Assembly (NCBI GenBank): GCA_021779535.1
Contig: JAJYAM010000004.1
Location: 1 to 64,000, forward strand
DNA: 64,000 nucleotides
Direction of reading: 5' to 3'
Origin: Pseudomonadota bacterium
Lineage (GTDB): Bacteria > Pseudomonadota > Gammaproteobacteria > Steroidobacterales > Steroidobacteraceae
Every line of letters starts with the position of its first letter. Position 1 is the stretch's first letter. Under the pieces are notes generated by a model. The model did not search any database and was not told the DNA's origin. It saw only the letters and a list, made by a program, of their open reading frames with translations. A program made the position numbers and the translations under genes. Below are positions 9,445 to 19,052 of the stretch, in pieces.

Positions 9445-11205
9445 GTGAAGACAACGATCGAAGCCCTGTTGCGGCAAGCACTGGCGGCGCTGCCGGAAGA
9501 CCGGGTACCGCCGGCCGCCCGCGCGACCGCGGTCGAGGTCGAGCACACGCGGGATCCCGCACACGGCGATTTCGCGAGCAACCTGGCGCTGCGTCTCGCG
9601 AAGGCCGCCAGGCAGAACCCGCGCGCCCTGGCCACGGCGCTGGTCGAAGCGCTGCCCGTTCACCCGGCGATCGCGAAGGTGGAGATCGCCGGCGCGGGTT
9701 TCGTGAACTTCTTCGTGCGCGACGGCGCCTACCGCGCCGAGATCGCGCGGATTCTCGCCGCCGGACACGATTACGGACGCTCGCGGACCGGCGCGGGCCG
9801 GCGCGTTCAAGTCGAGTTCGTCTCGGCGAATCCGACCGGACCACTGCACGTGGGACACGGACGGCACGCGGCCTACGGCGCGACGCTCGCGAATCTGTTC
9901 GAAGCCACGGGCTGGCGGGTCGATCGCGAGTATTACGTGAACGACGCAGGCCGGCAGATGGAAATCCTCGCGGCGAGCACCTGGCTGCGCTACCTGGAGG
10001 CCTGCGGCGAGCGGATCGTATTTCCGGCGAACGGCTACCGCGGCGATTACGTCGCCGCGATCGCCGGTGCGCTCCGCGCGTCGATCGGCGAGGGCTTGCG
10101 GCGGCCCGCCGCCGCGGTGTTCCGCGACCTGCCCCCGGACGCCGGCGACGGCGGCGACAAGGATGCGTACGTCGATGCACTGATCGGTCGCAGCCGGGAA
10201 CTGCTCGGCACCGAGTCGTTCCGGCAGGTGCTCGACTTCGCACTCGCCGACATCCTCGGCGACATCAAGGACGATCTCGGCGAGTTCGGCGTCGCCTTCG
10301 AGCGCTGGTTCTCCGAACGCAGCCTCGCCGAGGACGGGTCGATCGACCGTGCGCTCGCGGCGCTCGAGCGGGCCGGTCACTCGTACCGCAAGGACGGCGC
10401 GCTGTGGTTCCGCAGCACCGCGTTCGGCGACGAGAAGGATCGGGTCATGGTCCGCGAGAACGGCGTGAAGACCTATTTCGCGGCCGATATCGCGTACATA
10501 TTCAACAAGCTCGAGCGCGGCTACGATCATCTGCTTTACGTCTGGGGCGCGGACCACCACGGCTACATCGCGCGCCTGCGCGCCGGGCTGACGGCGCTCG
10601 GCGGCCCGCCGGACCGTTTCGAGGTCCGCTTGGTGCAGTTCGTGACCCTGTACCGCGGCGGCGAGAAAGCGCAGATGTCGACGCGCTCCGGGGAATTCGT
10701 GACCTTGCGCGAGCTGCGGCGCGAAGTCGGCAACGACGCCGCCCGTTTTTTCTACGTGATGCGCAGCAACGACCAGCATCTCGACTTCGACCTCGAGCTC
10801 GCGAAATCGCGAACCAACGAGAATCCGGTCTACTACATCCAGTACGCGCATGCCCGCGTCGCGAGCCTGATGCGGCAGCTCGGCGACCGCGGCCTCGAGT
10901 ACGACGAGGCGCGCGGGCTCGCGAACCTCGACCGGCTCGGCGAACCGCAGGAACTCGCGCTGCTCAAGCGCCTCGCGCTCTATCCGGAAGCACTCGAGCA
11001 AGCGGCTGCGCAGCGCGCTCCGCACACCCTCGTGCACTATCTGCGCGACCTCGCGAACGACTTCCACACCAATTACAGCGCGCATCAGATCCTCGTCGAG
11101 GATCCGGTGCTGCGCAATGCGCGGGTCGCGCTCGCGCGGGCCGTGCAGACGGTCGTGCGCAACGGACTCGAACTGCTCGGCGTCGGCGCGCCGCAAACGA
11201 TGTAG
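9445..11205 (+). CDS. argS: Arginyl-tRNA synthetase
   Basis: A class I aminoacyl-tRNA synthetase of 586 residues. Visible are the Arg-N domain at the N-terminus, the HIGH-type motif in [15 protein letters not shown], the [15 protein letters not shown] block, the AQMSTRSG loop in place of KMSKS (usual for many ArgRS), and the DALR anticodon-binding domain at the end. It starts at GTG 9445, 57 bases after priA and on the same strand. It precedes a SPOR-domain gene, an association frequent in betaproteobacteria. Confidence 0.96.
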   Translation: MKTTIEALLRQALAALPEDRVPPAARATAVEVEHTRDPAHGDFASNLALRLAKAARQNPRALATALVEALPVHPAIAKVEIAGAGFVNFFVRDGAYRAEIARILAAGHDYGRSRTGAGRRVQVEFVSANPTGPLHVGHGRHAAYGATLANLFEATGWRVDREYYVNDAGRQMEILAASTWLRYLEACGERIVFPANGYRGDYVAAIAGALRASIGEGLRRPAAAVFRDLPPDAGDGGDKDAYVDALIGRSRELLGTESFRQVLDFALADILGDIKDDLGEFGVAFERWFSERSLAEDGSIDRALAALERAGHSYRKDGALWFRSTAFGDEKDRVMVRENGVKTYFAADIAYIFNKLERGYDHLLYVWGADHHGYIARLRAGLTALGGPPDRFEVRLVQFVTLYRGGEKAQMSTRSGEFVTLRELRREVGNDAARFFYVMRSNDQHLDFDLELAKSRTNENPVYYIQYAHARVASLMRQLGDRGLEYDEARGLANLDRLGEPQELALLKRLALYPEALEQAAAQRAPHTLVHYLRDLANDFHTNYSAHQILVEDPVLRNARVALARAVQTVVRNGLELLGVGAPQTM

Positions 11206-11215
11206 GGGCTCCTCG

Positions 11216-11815
11216 ATGACCCGCGATTACAAACCGCGGCGATCGCCGCAACGAGGGCCGCGCAGGGCCGGCCTCCCGGGGGGCGCCGGCCTCGCGATCG
11301 GCCTCGCGATCGGCCTCGCGATCGCGGCCGCGGTTCATTGGCACGACCGGCGCGCGACCCGCTCGGGCCCGCCGCCCGCCGCGCCCGCATCGGCGTCGGC
11401 GAGCGCGACTCCGGCCACCAAGCCGGCGGCGAAGCGAGCGCACGCCGCCGCGTCGACCGCGACGGCGCCGCCGGCAAGCTCCTACGACTTCTACAAGATC
11501 CTGCCGAGCTTCGAGGTCGTCGTCCCGAGCAACACCAAGGAAGCAAAGCCCGACGTCCGGCCCGCGCCCGAGACACGGCCCGGCACCTACGTGATCCAGG
11601 CCGGTTCCTACAAGCACTTCGCGGACGCGGATCGGATCCGCGCGCAGCTCGCGCTGCAAGGGATCGAGTCCACGGTCCAGAAGGTCTCGGTGGACAGGGA
11701 CACCTGGCACCGGATCCGGATCGGACCGGTCTCGAACCTGCAACAGCTCAATCACATCCGCGACGTGCTGCGATCCGCACACATCCGCGCGCTGGTGATC
11801 CGCGTCGGCGGCTGA
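11216..11815 (+). CDS. SPOR-domain, FtsN-like membrane protein
   Basis: A 199-residue bitopic protein with a basic cytoplasmic start (MTRDYKPRRSPQRGPRR), one membrane helix (about residues 25-41), an Ala/Pro-rich linker and a C-terminal SPOR domain (TYVIQAGSYKHFADADRIRA to RALVIRV) that would bind denuded septal peptidoglycan. ATG at 11216 follows AGGGGCTCCTCG. The membrane helix is encoded by three tandem copies of the 12-mer CTCGCGATCGGC (11291-11326, third copy slightly changed), giving LAIGLAIGLAIA. It lies ten bases after argS and faces ntrX. Confidence 0.85.
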   Translation: MTRDYKPRRSPQRGPRRAGLPGGAGLAIGLAIGLAIAAAVHWHDRRATRSGPPPAAPASASASATPATKPAAKRAHAAASTATAPPASSYDFYKILPSFEVVVPSNTKEAKPDVRPAPETRPGTYVIQAGSYKHFADADRIRAQLALQGIESTVQKVSVDRDTWHRIRIGPVSNLQQLNHIRDVLRSAHIRALVIRVGG

Positions 11816-11830
11816 GCCCCGCGCGCCGCC
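11807..11830. terminator. Possible bidirectional hairpin between convergent genes
   Basis: GGCGGC (11807-11812) can pair with GCCGCC (11825-11830) across the 15-base gap between the SPOR gene and ntrX, which converge here. There is no T-run on either side, so intrinsic termination is uncertain. Confidence 0.25.
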
Positions 11831-13192
11831 TCACTCGTCGCCGAGCTGGCGGAAATCGACGCCGAGCGCGCGCAATTTGCGATAGAGGTGCGTGCGCTCC
11901 ATCCCGACGCGCTTCGCGAGCTGACCGACCTTGCCGCCGCAGAGCAGGAGCTGTTGCTGGAGATAGGCGCGCTCGAACTGCTCGCGCGCTTCGCGCAGCG
12001 GCAGCGCGAGCAGGTCCTGCTTGACCAGAGGCTCGTCCGCCGAACGCTTGTCGGCGAGTTCCCGCTCCACCTCCTCGAGGCCGATATCCTCGCCGCTGCC
12101 GAGGATCAGCACCCGTTGCACGAGATTCTTCAGCTCGTCGACGTTCCCCGGCCACGGGTAGTTGCGCAGCCGGTTCTGCGCGGCGACGCTGAACCGCCGC
12201 AGCGGCAGGTGCCGCTCATCCACGAACCGGTCGACGTAGAAGCGCAGCAAGTCCGGGACGTCCTCCACATAGTCGCGCAAGGGCGGCACGCGCAGCGTGA
12301 TCACGCCGAGATGCGCGAGCAGGTCGCGGCGGAACGGCTCGGCGCCGATGCGCTGCTCGAAGCCCTCGACCGCGGAGCCGATCCAGCGCACGTCGAGCGG
12401 CAAATCCTCGCGACCGCCGACCCGGCGGTACGAGCGCTGTTCGATCGCACCGAGCAGGAGCCGCTGCGCCTGCGCGTTCAGATCTTCGAGACCGCTCAAA
12501 TACAGCGTTCCGCCGGCGGCCCGCTCGAGCGCTCCCGCCTCGGTCCGGCCGTCGCTCTCGGTTCCCAGCAGCTCAGGCGCCGGGTCGGCGCCGAGGCTCG
12601 CCGCAACCACGACGACGAACGGACGGTCCGCGCGCGCGCTCAAGCTGTGCAGGTAACGCGCGTGCGCCTCGCGGCCCGAACCCGCCTCGCCGATGAACAG
12701 CACCGGGGAATCGCTGGTCGCCGTCTGCTGAACGCGCTCGCGCAACAGCTGCGACGCCCGGCCCTTGCCGATCGGCACCGACAGCGCCGCCGGTTGCGAG
12801 CGCATCGCGACGCGCTTGCGCCGGCCCGCCTCGAGCGCGCGCTCGACGGTGCGCAGGAGCTTGGTCAGCGACAGCGGCTTCTCGACGAAGTCGAAAGCGC
12901 CGAGCCGGGTCGCCTCGACCGCGGTCTCGACGGTCCCGTGACCGGACATCATCACGACCGGCGACTCGTCCCGGCGCGTCTCGGACCACTCGCGCAGCAG
13001 CGTGATCCCGTCCGAATCGGGCATCCAGATGTCGAGCAACACGAGATCGTGGGCGTGAGCCGCACGGGCCGCGCGCGCCTCGGCCGCGTTCGCGGCGACG
13101 TCGACCTCGTACCCCTCTTCCGTGAGGATCTCCTGCAGCAGCTCGCGGATATCCTCCTCGTCGTCCACCACCAAGATTCTCGACGCGGTCAT
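11831..13192 (-). CDS. ntrX: Response regulator NtrX with degenerate AAA+ domain
   Basis: The 453-residue partner of NtrY. The receiver domain is intact (DDEED at 10-14, phospho-acceptor D54 in LLDIWMPD, K105 in VEKP). The central sigma54-interaction domain is degraded: Walker A reads GEAGSGRE (167-174, lysine replaced by arginine), the GAFTGA loop is absent and the Walker B region reads GGTLYLSGLEDL (226-237). The Fis-type helix-turn-helix at the C-terminus (GQLAKRVGMERTHLYRKLRA) is intact. It probably binds DNA without activating sigma54 polymerase. A similar loss is known in betaproteobacterial NtrX proteins. Its ATG overlaps the end of ntrY. Confidence 0.92.
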   Translation of the reverse strand: MTASRILVVDDEEDIRELLQEILTEEGYEVDVAANAAEARAARAAHAHDLVLLDIWMPDSDGITLLREWSETRRDESPVVMMSGHGTVETAVEATRLGAFDFVEKPLSLTKLLRTVERALEAGRRKRVAMRSQPAALSVPIGKGRASQLLRERVQQTATSDSPVLFIGEAGSGREAHARYLHSLSARADRPFVVVVAASLGADPAPELLGTESDGRTEAGALERAAGGTLYLSGLEDLNAQAQRLLLGAIEQRSYRRVGGREDLPLDVRWIGSAVEGFEQRIGAEPFRRDLLAHLGVITLRVPPLRDYVEDVPDLLRFYVDRFVDERHLPLRRFSVAAQNRLRNYPWPGNVDELKNLVQRVLILGSGEDIGLEEVERELADKRSADEPLVKQDLLALPLREAREQFERAYLQQQLLLCGGKVGQLAKRVGMERTHLYRKLRALGVDFRQLGDE

Positions 13193-15417
13193 ACGCGTTC
13201 TCTCCTTTTTTCGACCTTGCGGGGCTCGCGCGCGCCGGCGATCCGTCCGCTCTCGCCGAGCGGCAGCACGATTCTGACACGAGCGCCGCCTACCGGCCGA
13301 TTATCCGCTTCAATGCGTCCGCCGTGTTCCTCGACGATCTTCTTGACGATCGCGAGACCGAGACCGGTCCCCTTCGGCTTGCTGGTCACGTACGGATCGA
13401 AAATCGTTCCGATCGACTCGCGCGGGAACCCCGGCCCGTTGTCCGCGACCACCACCGAGGCGGTCGGCGTGCCGCCGTCCTCGGCCAGGTGGGTCTCGAC
13501 GTCGATGCACGCGCCCTCCCGCCCCTCGAGCGCCTCCAGCGAATTCGTGACCAGGTTGTTCAGGATCTGCCGGATCCGCATGCGGTCGGCCGAGATCTCC
13601 GGGAGGTGTTCGTCCAGGTGCAGTCGCAGCTGCACGTCGTTCGCCTGCGCGCGATACAGGTCGACGACCTCGGTGACGAGCTGATTGAGGTCGAAACGCG
13701 CGAAATGCAGGTCCGGTGCGCGCGCATACTCGCTGAACGCGTTGACCATCTGCTTCATCGCGTCGACCTGCGCGACGATCGTGTGCGTCGCGCGCTCGAG
13801 CACCTGCGCGTCCTGGGGGTTCATGCTGCCCAGGAACTTGCGCCGCATCCGCTCCGCGGACAGCTGGATCGGCGTCAGCGGGTTCTTGATTTCGTGCGCG
13901 AGGCGGCGCGCGACCTCGCCCCACGCCGCATCCCGCTGCGCCTGCAGCAACGTCGTGATGTCGTCGAAGACGAGCACCATGCCGGGCTCCGCGCCCAGGT
14001 CGTTCGGCAGCGCGGTGCACGCGCACATCAGCACCCGGCGTCCGCCCTCGGACGGCAGTTCGAGCTGTTCGCGCCAGTCCCGTTCGCGGGCCGCGAGGCG
14101 TTGCATCACGGGCCTCAGGAACTCGCGGAACAACGGCGCGTCGCTGATCGTCTCGTCGAACGGAGCGCCGACCGCGCTGTCCAGGTCGGCGCCCAGGATC
14201 GCGCTCGCGGCCTGGTTCGCGGTGCGCACGCGAAGGTCCGGCTCGAGCGCGATCACGCCGGTCGACAGGCGCGCGAGGATCACCGCGAGGCTCGCGCGCT
14301 CGGCTTCGACCGCCTGTTGACTGCGGCTCGCCTCGAGACGGGCGCGCGCGAGACGCTTGGTCATCTCGTTGAACGAGGTCACGAGGAAGCCGAGCTCATC
14401 GCGCGATGGCAGCGGCAACTGCGTATCGAAGTTCCCGCGCGCGACCGCACGGGTGCCGGCGATCAAATCCTGCACCGGCTGGACCAGGCGCTGCGCCGCG
14501 AAGAACGCGCCGTACACCGCGGCGATCAGCGACAGCAGCACGACGAAGGTGAGAATCAGGATGAACGTGGACTTCAGCGGACGGCGCAGCTGCACCAGAT
14601 TCGCGTACTGGGTATACGAGCGCTGTACCGTGTCCGCGAGCTCGCTCAACTGCTGCGGCACCGGGTACAGCGCGATCAGCACGCGCGACGTGGGGTCCTC
14701 GTTGGTGTCGATCGGCGCGGCGGCGCGGATCACGTAGCCGCCGGTCGAGTCGGTGTCCAGGCTCGCGTACGAGCCGCCCCGGCGCACCGCGAGCAGCATC
14801 TCACGGGTCGCCGGCAGCGGCAGGGAGTCGAGCGGACGGTCCGAGCTCGTCGCGATGATCCGCATCCGCGGTCCGACGACCGTGAATTCCATCGCGGTGC
14901 TCTCGCGGCGCGCCCGATCGAGCGTCGCGATCAGGTCGAGGTCGGACAGCCCCGCGAGCGAATGCGCGATCGCCTCGGTGCTGCGACGGAAGTCACGGAC
15001 GCGTGAATCCAGTGCGGCACGCGACAGGTTGCGCGTGTCCTTGAGGCCCTGGCTCACTTCGAGCTCGAACCAGCTGTCGATGCCGCGGTTGAGGAACTGC
15101 AGCGCGAAGTAGAAGACCACGAGAATCGGCCCGACCGCGAGCACGCTGAACACCGCGACGGTACGGGCCTTGAGCCGGGATCCCGGTACGTGCCTGCGAT
15201 ATTCGCGCCACAATCCGAGCAGCTTCCCGATCAGCAGCGCGCACAGCGTCAGCAGGCCCGCGATGTTGACCAGCAGGATCCACGGCAGCCATCGGTCGAA
15301 TTTCTCCGAATTCTGCGCTGCCGCGGCGAGCATCCACAGCGCGACGACCCAGAGCACGACCCCGACGCCGATCAGTGCACTCGCACCGTAACGGCGGGTT
15401 ACGGCTTTAACGTCCAC
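13189..15417 (-). CDS. ntrY: Sensor histidine kinase NtrY
   Basis: A 742-residue membrane kinase. Four hydrophobic helices are visible (about 11-34, 44-67, 87-110 and 283-308) with a periplasmic sensor region between the last two. HAMP (about 310-362) and PAS (375-490) regions follow, then the H-box LAHEIKNPLTPIQL with H508, an N-box (NNLVTNSLEALEG), D659-NGPGF and GTGLGLAIVKKI. The GTG start at 15417 overlaps the end of the DUF4390 gene by 19 bases. It forms a system with NtrX controlling nitrogen or envelope/respiratory genes in other proteobacteria; the signal here is unknown. Confidence 0.94.
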   Translation of the reverse strand: MDVKAVTRRYGASALIGVGVVLWVVALWMLAAAAQNSEKFDRWLPWILLVNIAGLLTLCALLIGKLLGLWREYRRHVPGSRLKARTVAVFSVLAVGPILVVFYFALQFLNRGIDSWFELEVSQGLKDTRNLSRAALDSRVRDFRRSTEAIAHSLAGLSDLDLIATLDRARRESTAMEFTVVGPRMRIIATSSDRPLDSLPLPATREMLLAVRRGGSYASLDTDSTGGYVIRAAAPIDTNEDPTSRVLIALYPVPQQLSELADTVQRSYTQYANLVQLRRPLKSTFILILTFVVLLSLIAAVYGAFFAAQRLVQPVQDLIAGTRAVARGNFDTQLPLPSRDELGFLVTSFNEMTKRLARARLEASRSQQAVEAERASLAVILARLSTGVIALEPDLRVRTANQAASAILGADLDSAVGAPFDETISDAPLFREFLRPVMQRLAARERDWREQLELPSEGGRRVLMCACTALPNDLGAEPGMVLVFDDITTLLQAQRDAAWGEVARRLAHEIKNPLTPIQLSAERMRRKFLGSMNPQDAQVLERATHTIVAQVDAMKQMVNAFSEYARAPDLHFARFDLNQLVTEVVDLYRAQANDVQLRLHLDEHLPEISADRMRIRQILNNLVTNSLEALEGREGACIDVETHLAEDGGTPTASVVVADNGPGFPRESIGTIFDPYVTSKPKGTGLGLAIVKKIVEEHGGRIEADNRPVGGARVRIVLPLGESGRIAGAREPRKVEKRRERV

Positions 15418-16025
15418 GTGTACCAGTCGCTCTCGCGATGCCAGTCGTCGACCCAGAACATCAGGAGGCGGAGGGTCGTCGGGACGGTGCCGTAGTCCAG
15501 CTCCGCGCGCACGCTCGCCTCATAGGTCCCCGGCGCCGCGATCAAGGACTGGTCGAGCACCGGCAGCTGCTGCACCGTCGACAGTTCCTGCAGCGCCGCA
15601 GCGACCGTCGGCAGCGAGACCTGCTGGCCGCTGTTCAGGTTGCGCAGCATATAGCGGGCGCTGACCGCGTTGTACTGCAGCTGGTAGCGCTGCGCGAGTT
15701 CGGCGACGGTCGCGTCCGGCAGGAATCGACGCACGCGCTTGATCTCGAGGTCGACCTCCAGGGCGAGGGGCACGCCTGCGGCGAGACCGTGCTCGACCGC
15801 GGCACCCACCGGGAGCTTGAATCGCGCGTCCAGATGATAAACGCCGCCACTCAGTACGAGCCGCGCGGACTGCACCGCGAAGGACCCGGCGAGACCGTCC
15901 GCGTTCGCGAGCGGGGCGAGGAGCAGCGCCGCGATCAGGAACGCGGACCGAACGCATGCGGCGCCGGTCCCCGTCGGCGGCGGGACGGCGTGCGATCGAT
16001 GCGGCTGTGTCGGGCGCGAAGTCAT
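15399..16025 (-). CDS. DUF4390 secreted protein
   Basis: A 208-residue protein with an N-terminal hydrophobic signal segment (SAFLIAALLLAPLANADG, roughly residues 27-44) and a soluble beta-rich remainder. It has the family features RLVLSGGVYHLDARFKL and the C-terminal WYTWTLKP. The role is unknown, but it sits between rsmB and ntrYX in many betaproteobacteria, suggesting a link with NtrY sensing at the envelope. Its ATG overlaps the rsmB stop (ATGA). Confidence 0.82.
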   Translation of the reverse strand: MTSRPTQPHRSHAVPPPTGTGAACVRSAFLIAALLLAPLANADGLAGSFAVQSARLVLSGGVYHLDARFKLPVGAAVEHGLAAGVPLALEVDLEIKRVRRFLPDATVAELAQRYQLQYNAVSARYMLRNLNSGQQVSLPTVAAALQELSTVQQLPVLDQSLIAAPGTYEASVRAELDYGTVPTTLRLLMFWVDDWHRESDWYTWTLKP

Positions 16026-17344
16026 CGCTTGCTCAGAGCAGCATAATAGAAGCCGTCGGCCCCTGCCTCACCGGGGAGGATCTGCACGCCGCAGCTCCCC
16101 CGGACGCCGAGGCCGGGCCACCCTGGCCAGACGGCCGGATCGACGCTTTCGCCGTCGTCGATCGAGGCCATGAAATCGGCGACGACGTCATGATTCTCGG
16201 CTTTCGTGAGCGTGCAGCTGGCGTAGATCAATCGCCCCCCGGGAGCGAGGAGCGGCCATAACGCGCGCAGCAGACGCGCCTGCAGCAAAGGCAATTTCCG
16301 CAGATCGATCGGGGACTTGCGCAGCCGGACGTCCGGATGGCGGCGAATCACGCCGAGCGCCGAGCACGGCGCGTCGAGCAGGATGCGGTCGAACGGCTCA
16401 CCGTCCCACCACCCGGCGGGCTCGCTGGCATCCCCGCATACCACCTCGGCCGCCAGCGCCCCGCGGCGCAAGTTCTCCCGGACCCGCTCGAGGCGCTTGG
16501 GGTCGACGTCGAGCGCGACGAGCCGGGCGAGTCCCGGTTCCCGCTCCGCGATCAACGCGGTCTTGCCACCCGGGGCCGCGCACGCGTCCAAGACCCGCAA
16601 GCCCGGCCGCAGCTCGAGCGGGAACACGACGCACTGCGCGCCGAGGTCCTGCACCGACGCGAGACCGTCGGCGAAACCCGGCAAGCGCAACACGTCGCAG
16701 GGCGGATCGACCTCGACGGCGTAGGGCACGCGGGGCTCGGTCCGTCCCCCGAGGCCCGACTCGTGCAGCGACGCGAGATACCGCGACGCCGTCGTCCGGC
16801 GCGCGTCGACCCGAAGCCACATCGGCGCCTGCGCATCGAGCGCCGCGAGGATCGATTCCCAGCGGTCCGGCCAGTCGGCGCGCAATCGCGCCGCGAGCCA
16901 CGCGGGGGTCGCGTGGCGCTGCGCCGGATCGCTCGCGATCCGCGCGTCGATCGCCGGGCGCTCGCGAAGGTAGCGGCGCAGCACGGCGTTCACGAACCCC
17001 GCCGATCGGCCGAGTGCCGCCGCGCGCGCCACCTCCACCGCCGCGTCCACGATCGCATATTCCGGACTCCGCCGATCCTCGATCTCGTAGAACGCGACCG
17101 ACAGCAGTGCGCGGACCAGGGGATCGAGGCGCCGCGCGGGCCGATCCCGCAAGGCCGCGAGCAGCGCCTCGTGGCGGAAGAATCCCCGGACCGCACCGTA
17201 GGCAAGCGACCGGATCGCCGGCGCGGCGTCCGCGTCGGCGGCTGCGCACGCCTCGCTCAACGCCGCATCGAGGTTCGCGCCGCGCGACACGACCGCGGCC
17301 ACGGCGCGGGCGGCAGGCAAGCGCGCGGAGACGCCGGGATTCAT
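16022..17344 (-). CDS. rsmB: 16S rRNA (cytosine-967-C5)-methyltransferase RsmB
   Basis: A 440-residue enzyme with an N-terminal NusB-like RNA-binding domain (residues 10-140) and a C-terminal SAM-dependent domain. SAM loop DACAAPGGKT (253-262), DAPCSALG with C327, and the catalytic YASCTLT with C377 are all present. The ATG at 17344 is chosen because it overlaps the fmt stop (ATGA) and gives the usual N-terminus; the frame is open further upstream but there it is antisense-like sequence inside fmt. It belongs to the def-fmt-rsmB translation cluster. Confidence 0.94.
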   Translation of the reverse strand: MNPGVSARLPAARAVAAVVSRGANLDAALSEACAAADADAAPAIRSLAYGAVRGFFRHEALLAALRDRPARRLDPLVRALLSVAFYEIEDRRSPEYAIVDAAVEVARAAALGRSAGFVNAVLRRYLRERPAIDARIASDPAQRHATPAWLAARLRADWPDRWESILAALDAQAPMWLRVDARRTTASRYLASLHESGLGGRTEPRVPYAVEVDPPCDVLRLPGFADGLASVQDLGAQCVVFPLELRPGLRVLDACAAPGGKTALIAEREPGLARLVALDVDPKRLERVRENLRRGALAAEVVCGDASEPAGWWDGEPFDRILLDAPCSALGVIRRHPDVRLRKSPIDLRKLPLLQARLLRALWPLLAPGGRLIYASCTLTKAENHDVVADFMASIDDGESVDPAVWPGWPGLGVRGSCGVQILPGEAGADGFYYAALSKR

Positions 17345-18294
17345 CGCGGCCCGAAGCGCTCGCCGACGCGCGCCCCGGCGTTCACGAACGCGCGCGCGTC
17401 GACCGGGTTGCGGTTCGGTCGCTGCACACGCAGGAGTCGCAACACACCGCGCCCGCAGGCGACGTCGATGCCCTGCGCCGACGCGCCGACGAGCGTGCCC
17501 GGATCGGCGTCCGCGGAGCCCTCCCCGGGCGCGGGCATCGCCTGCAGGATCCGCAATCGCTCGCCGCGCCACTCGGTCTCGGCGACGGGCCAAGGAACGA
17601 ATGCCCGCACGCGACGCTCGATGGCCGCGGCGTCGGCGCGCCAGTCGATCGACGCCTCGGATTTTTCGATCCTGGCGGCGTAGGTCGCGGCCGTCGGGTC
17701 CTGGGGTGTCGCGGTCGCGATGCCTCGGGCGAGCAAGTCGAGCGTTTCGCAGAGCAGTTCCGCACCGACGACCGAGAGCGTGCCGGCGAGGGACGGCGTG
17801 GTATCGGCCGGCCCGATCCCGACGCGCCGGGTCGCGAAGACCGGTCCGGTATCGAGTCCGGCCTCCATCTTCATGATCGACACGCCGGTCATTGCGTCGC
17901 CGGCGAGGATCGCGCGCTGTATCGGCGCCGCTCCCCGCCAGCGTGGCAGCAGCGATGCGTGGACGTTCAGGCAGCCGAGCGGCGGGACTGCAAGCGCCTC
18001 GGGTGCCAGGATCAACCCGTACGCGGCGACGACGAAGACGTCGATCTCGAGGTGGCGCAAGACGTCGATCGCCTCGGCCGCCCGGAAACTCGGCGGCTGG
18101 TGGACGTTCAACCCGAGCTCGATCGCCCGTTGCTTGACCGCGCTCGGCCGCAGCGCACGACCGCGGCCCGCCGGCCGGTCGGCCTGGGTAAACACGCCAC
18201 GGATCTCGTGGCCGGTCCGGTGCAGCGAATCCAGCGTGGGCACCGCGAACGGGGGCGTCCCGGCGAACGCGACGCGCAGCCGGCTGCCTCGCAT
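17341..18294 (-). CDS. fmt: Methionyl-tRNA formyltransferase
   Basis: Formylates initiator Met-tRNA using 10-formyl-tetrahydrofolate. The 317-residue frame begins MRGSRLRVAFAGTPPFAVP. The catalytic set N110, H112 and D148 lies in CLNVHASLLPRWRGAAPIQR and GLDTGPV, and a C-terminal tRNA-binding domain follows. The ATG at 18294 is preferred over a TTG six bases upstream. It lies 11 bases after def. Confidence 0.95.
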   Translation of the reverse strand: MRGSRLRVAFAGTPPFAVPTLDSLHRTGHEIRGVFTQADRPAGRGRALRPSAVKQRAIELGLNVHQPPSFRAAEAIDVLRHLEIDVFVVAAYGLILAPEALAVPPLGCLNVHASLLPRWRGAAPIQRAILAGDAMTGVSIMKMEAGLDTGPVFATRRVGIGPADTTPSLAGTLSVVGAELLCETLDLLARGIATATPQDPTAATYAARIEKSEASIDWRADAAAIERRVRAFVPWPVAETEWRGERLRILQAMPAPGEGSADADPGTLVGASAQGIDVACGRGVLRLLRVQRPNRNPVDARAFVNAGARVGERFGPR

Positions 18295-18305
18295 GCCCAA
18301 GACGC

Positions 18306-18845
18306 TCAGGTCACCGTCGCGCGCGCGCTGCGCTCGCCGGTATTCGCGCGCTGCCGCCGCTCCTTCTCGAGACGCCGACGGATCAACTGGCGCTTGAGCT
18401 CCGAGAGGTAGTCGACGAACAGGCGGCCCTCCAGATGGTCCATTTCATGCTGAATGCAGATCGCGCCGAGTCCCTCGGCAGCCATCTCGAATGGCGCACC
18501 GTCCCGACCGAGCGCCCGCACCCGGATCGTTTGCGCGCGCTCCACGCTGGCGTAGATCCCCGGCAGCGACAGGCAGCCCTCTTCGCAGATCGCCGGCGCC
18601 TCGCGCAACACCAATTCGGGATTCACGAGAACCACCGGACGGTTGTGCTCGGGACTCACGTCGCAGACCAGTAAACGCCGGTGTACGTCGACCTGGGTGG
18701 CCGCCAAGCCGATGCCGCGGGACGCGTACATCGTTTCCAGCATGTCGTCGGCGAGGCGGCGGACGGCATCGTCGACGGCGTCGATCGGAACCGCCTTGGT
18801 CCGAAGCCGCGGGTCCGGGTATTCGAGAATCGCCAGCGTGGTCAT
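18306..18845 (-). CDS. def: Peptide deformylase
   Basis: Removes the formyl group from nascent proteins. The 179-residue frame has all three motifs: GIGLAATQ (44-51), EEGCLSLPG with metal ligand C91, and QHEMDHLEG with H133, E134 and H137. It is the first gene of the minus-strand cluster def-fmt-rsmB-DUF4390-ntrY-ntrX. The 207-base region to lysM (18846-19052) is divergent and must hold both promoters. An AT-rich stretch at 18868-18892 contains candidate -10 elements for def, but none is convincing. Confidence 0.96.
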   Translation of the reverse strand: MTTLAILEYPDPRLRTKAVPIDAVDDAVRRLADDMLETMYASRGIGLAATQVDVHRRLLVCDVSPEHNRPVVLVNPELVLREAPAICEEGCLSLPGIYASVERAQTIRVRALGRDGAPFEMAAEGLGAICIQHEMDHLEGRLFVDYLSELKRQLIRRRLEKERRQRANTGERSARATVT

Positions 18846-18974
18846 CGAAGTATTGAGAGCAACGTCGTGTTTTTAACCAGGAATTATTGCTAGAGTTCGC
18901 GTACCGCTTTACTTAATGCGCGCCGCCGGGGCTTCGCAGCAGTGCAGCTCAACACGGAAAATCGAGCACCACGT

Positions 18975-18994
18975 CCCGGTTTTACCGAACCGGG
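18975..18994. promoter_or_regulatory. Inverted repeat in the def/lysM divergent region
   Basis: CCCGGTT (18975-18981) and AACCGGG (18988-18994) are perfect inverted arms around a 6-base spacer. A -10-like TATATC lies at 19001-19006, seven bases downstream, pointing toward the LysM gene at 19053. The repeat would therefore sit in the -35 to spacer region, as expected for an operator. The regulator is unknown. Confidence 0.35.
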
Positions 18995-19052
18995 TCACAG
19001 TATATCAGTCGGCTGAGCGCCGCGAATCCGGCGCGCCAAGGGAGCAACGCGA

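Noticed and set aside
7345..11196. 1283-codon minus-strand open frame across priA and argS
   Set aside because: Antisense shadow without any recognisable motif; both opposing genes are certain.
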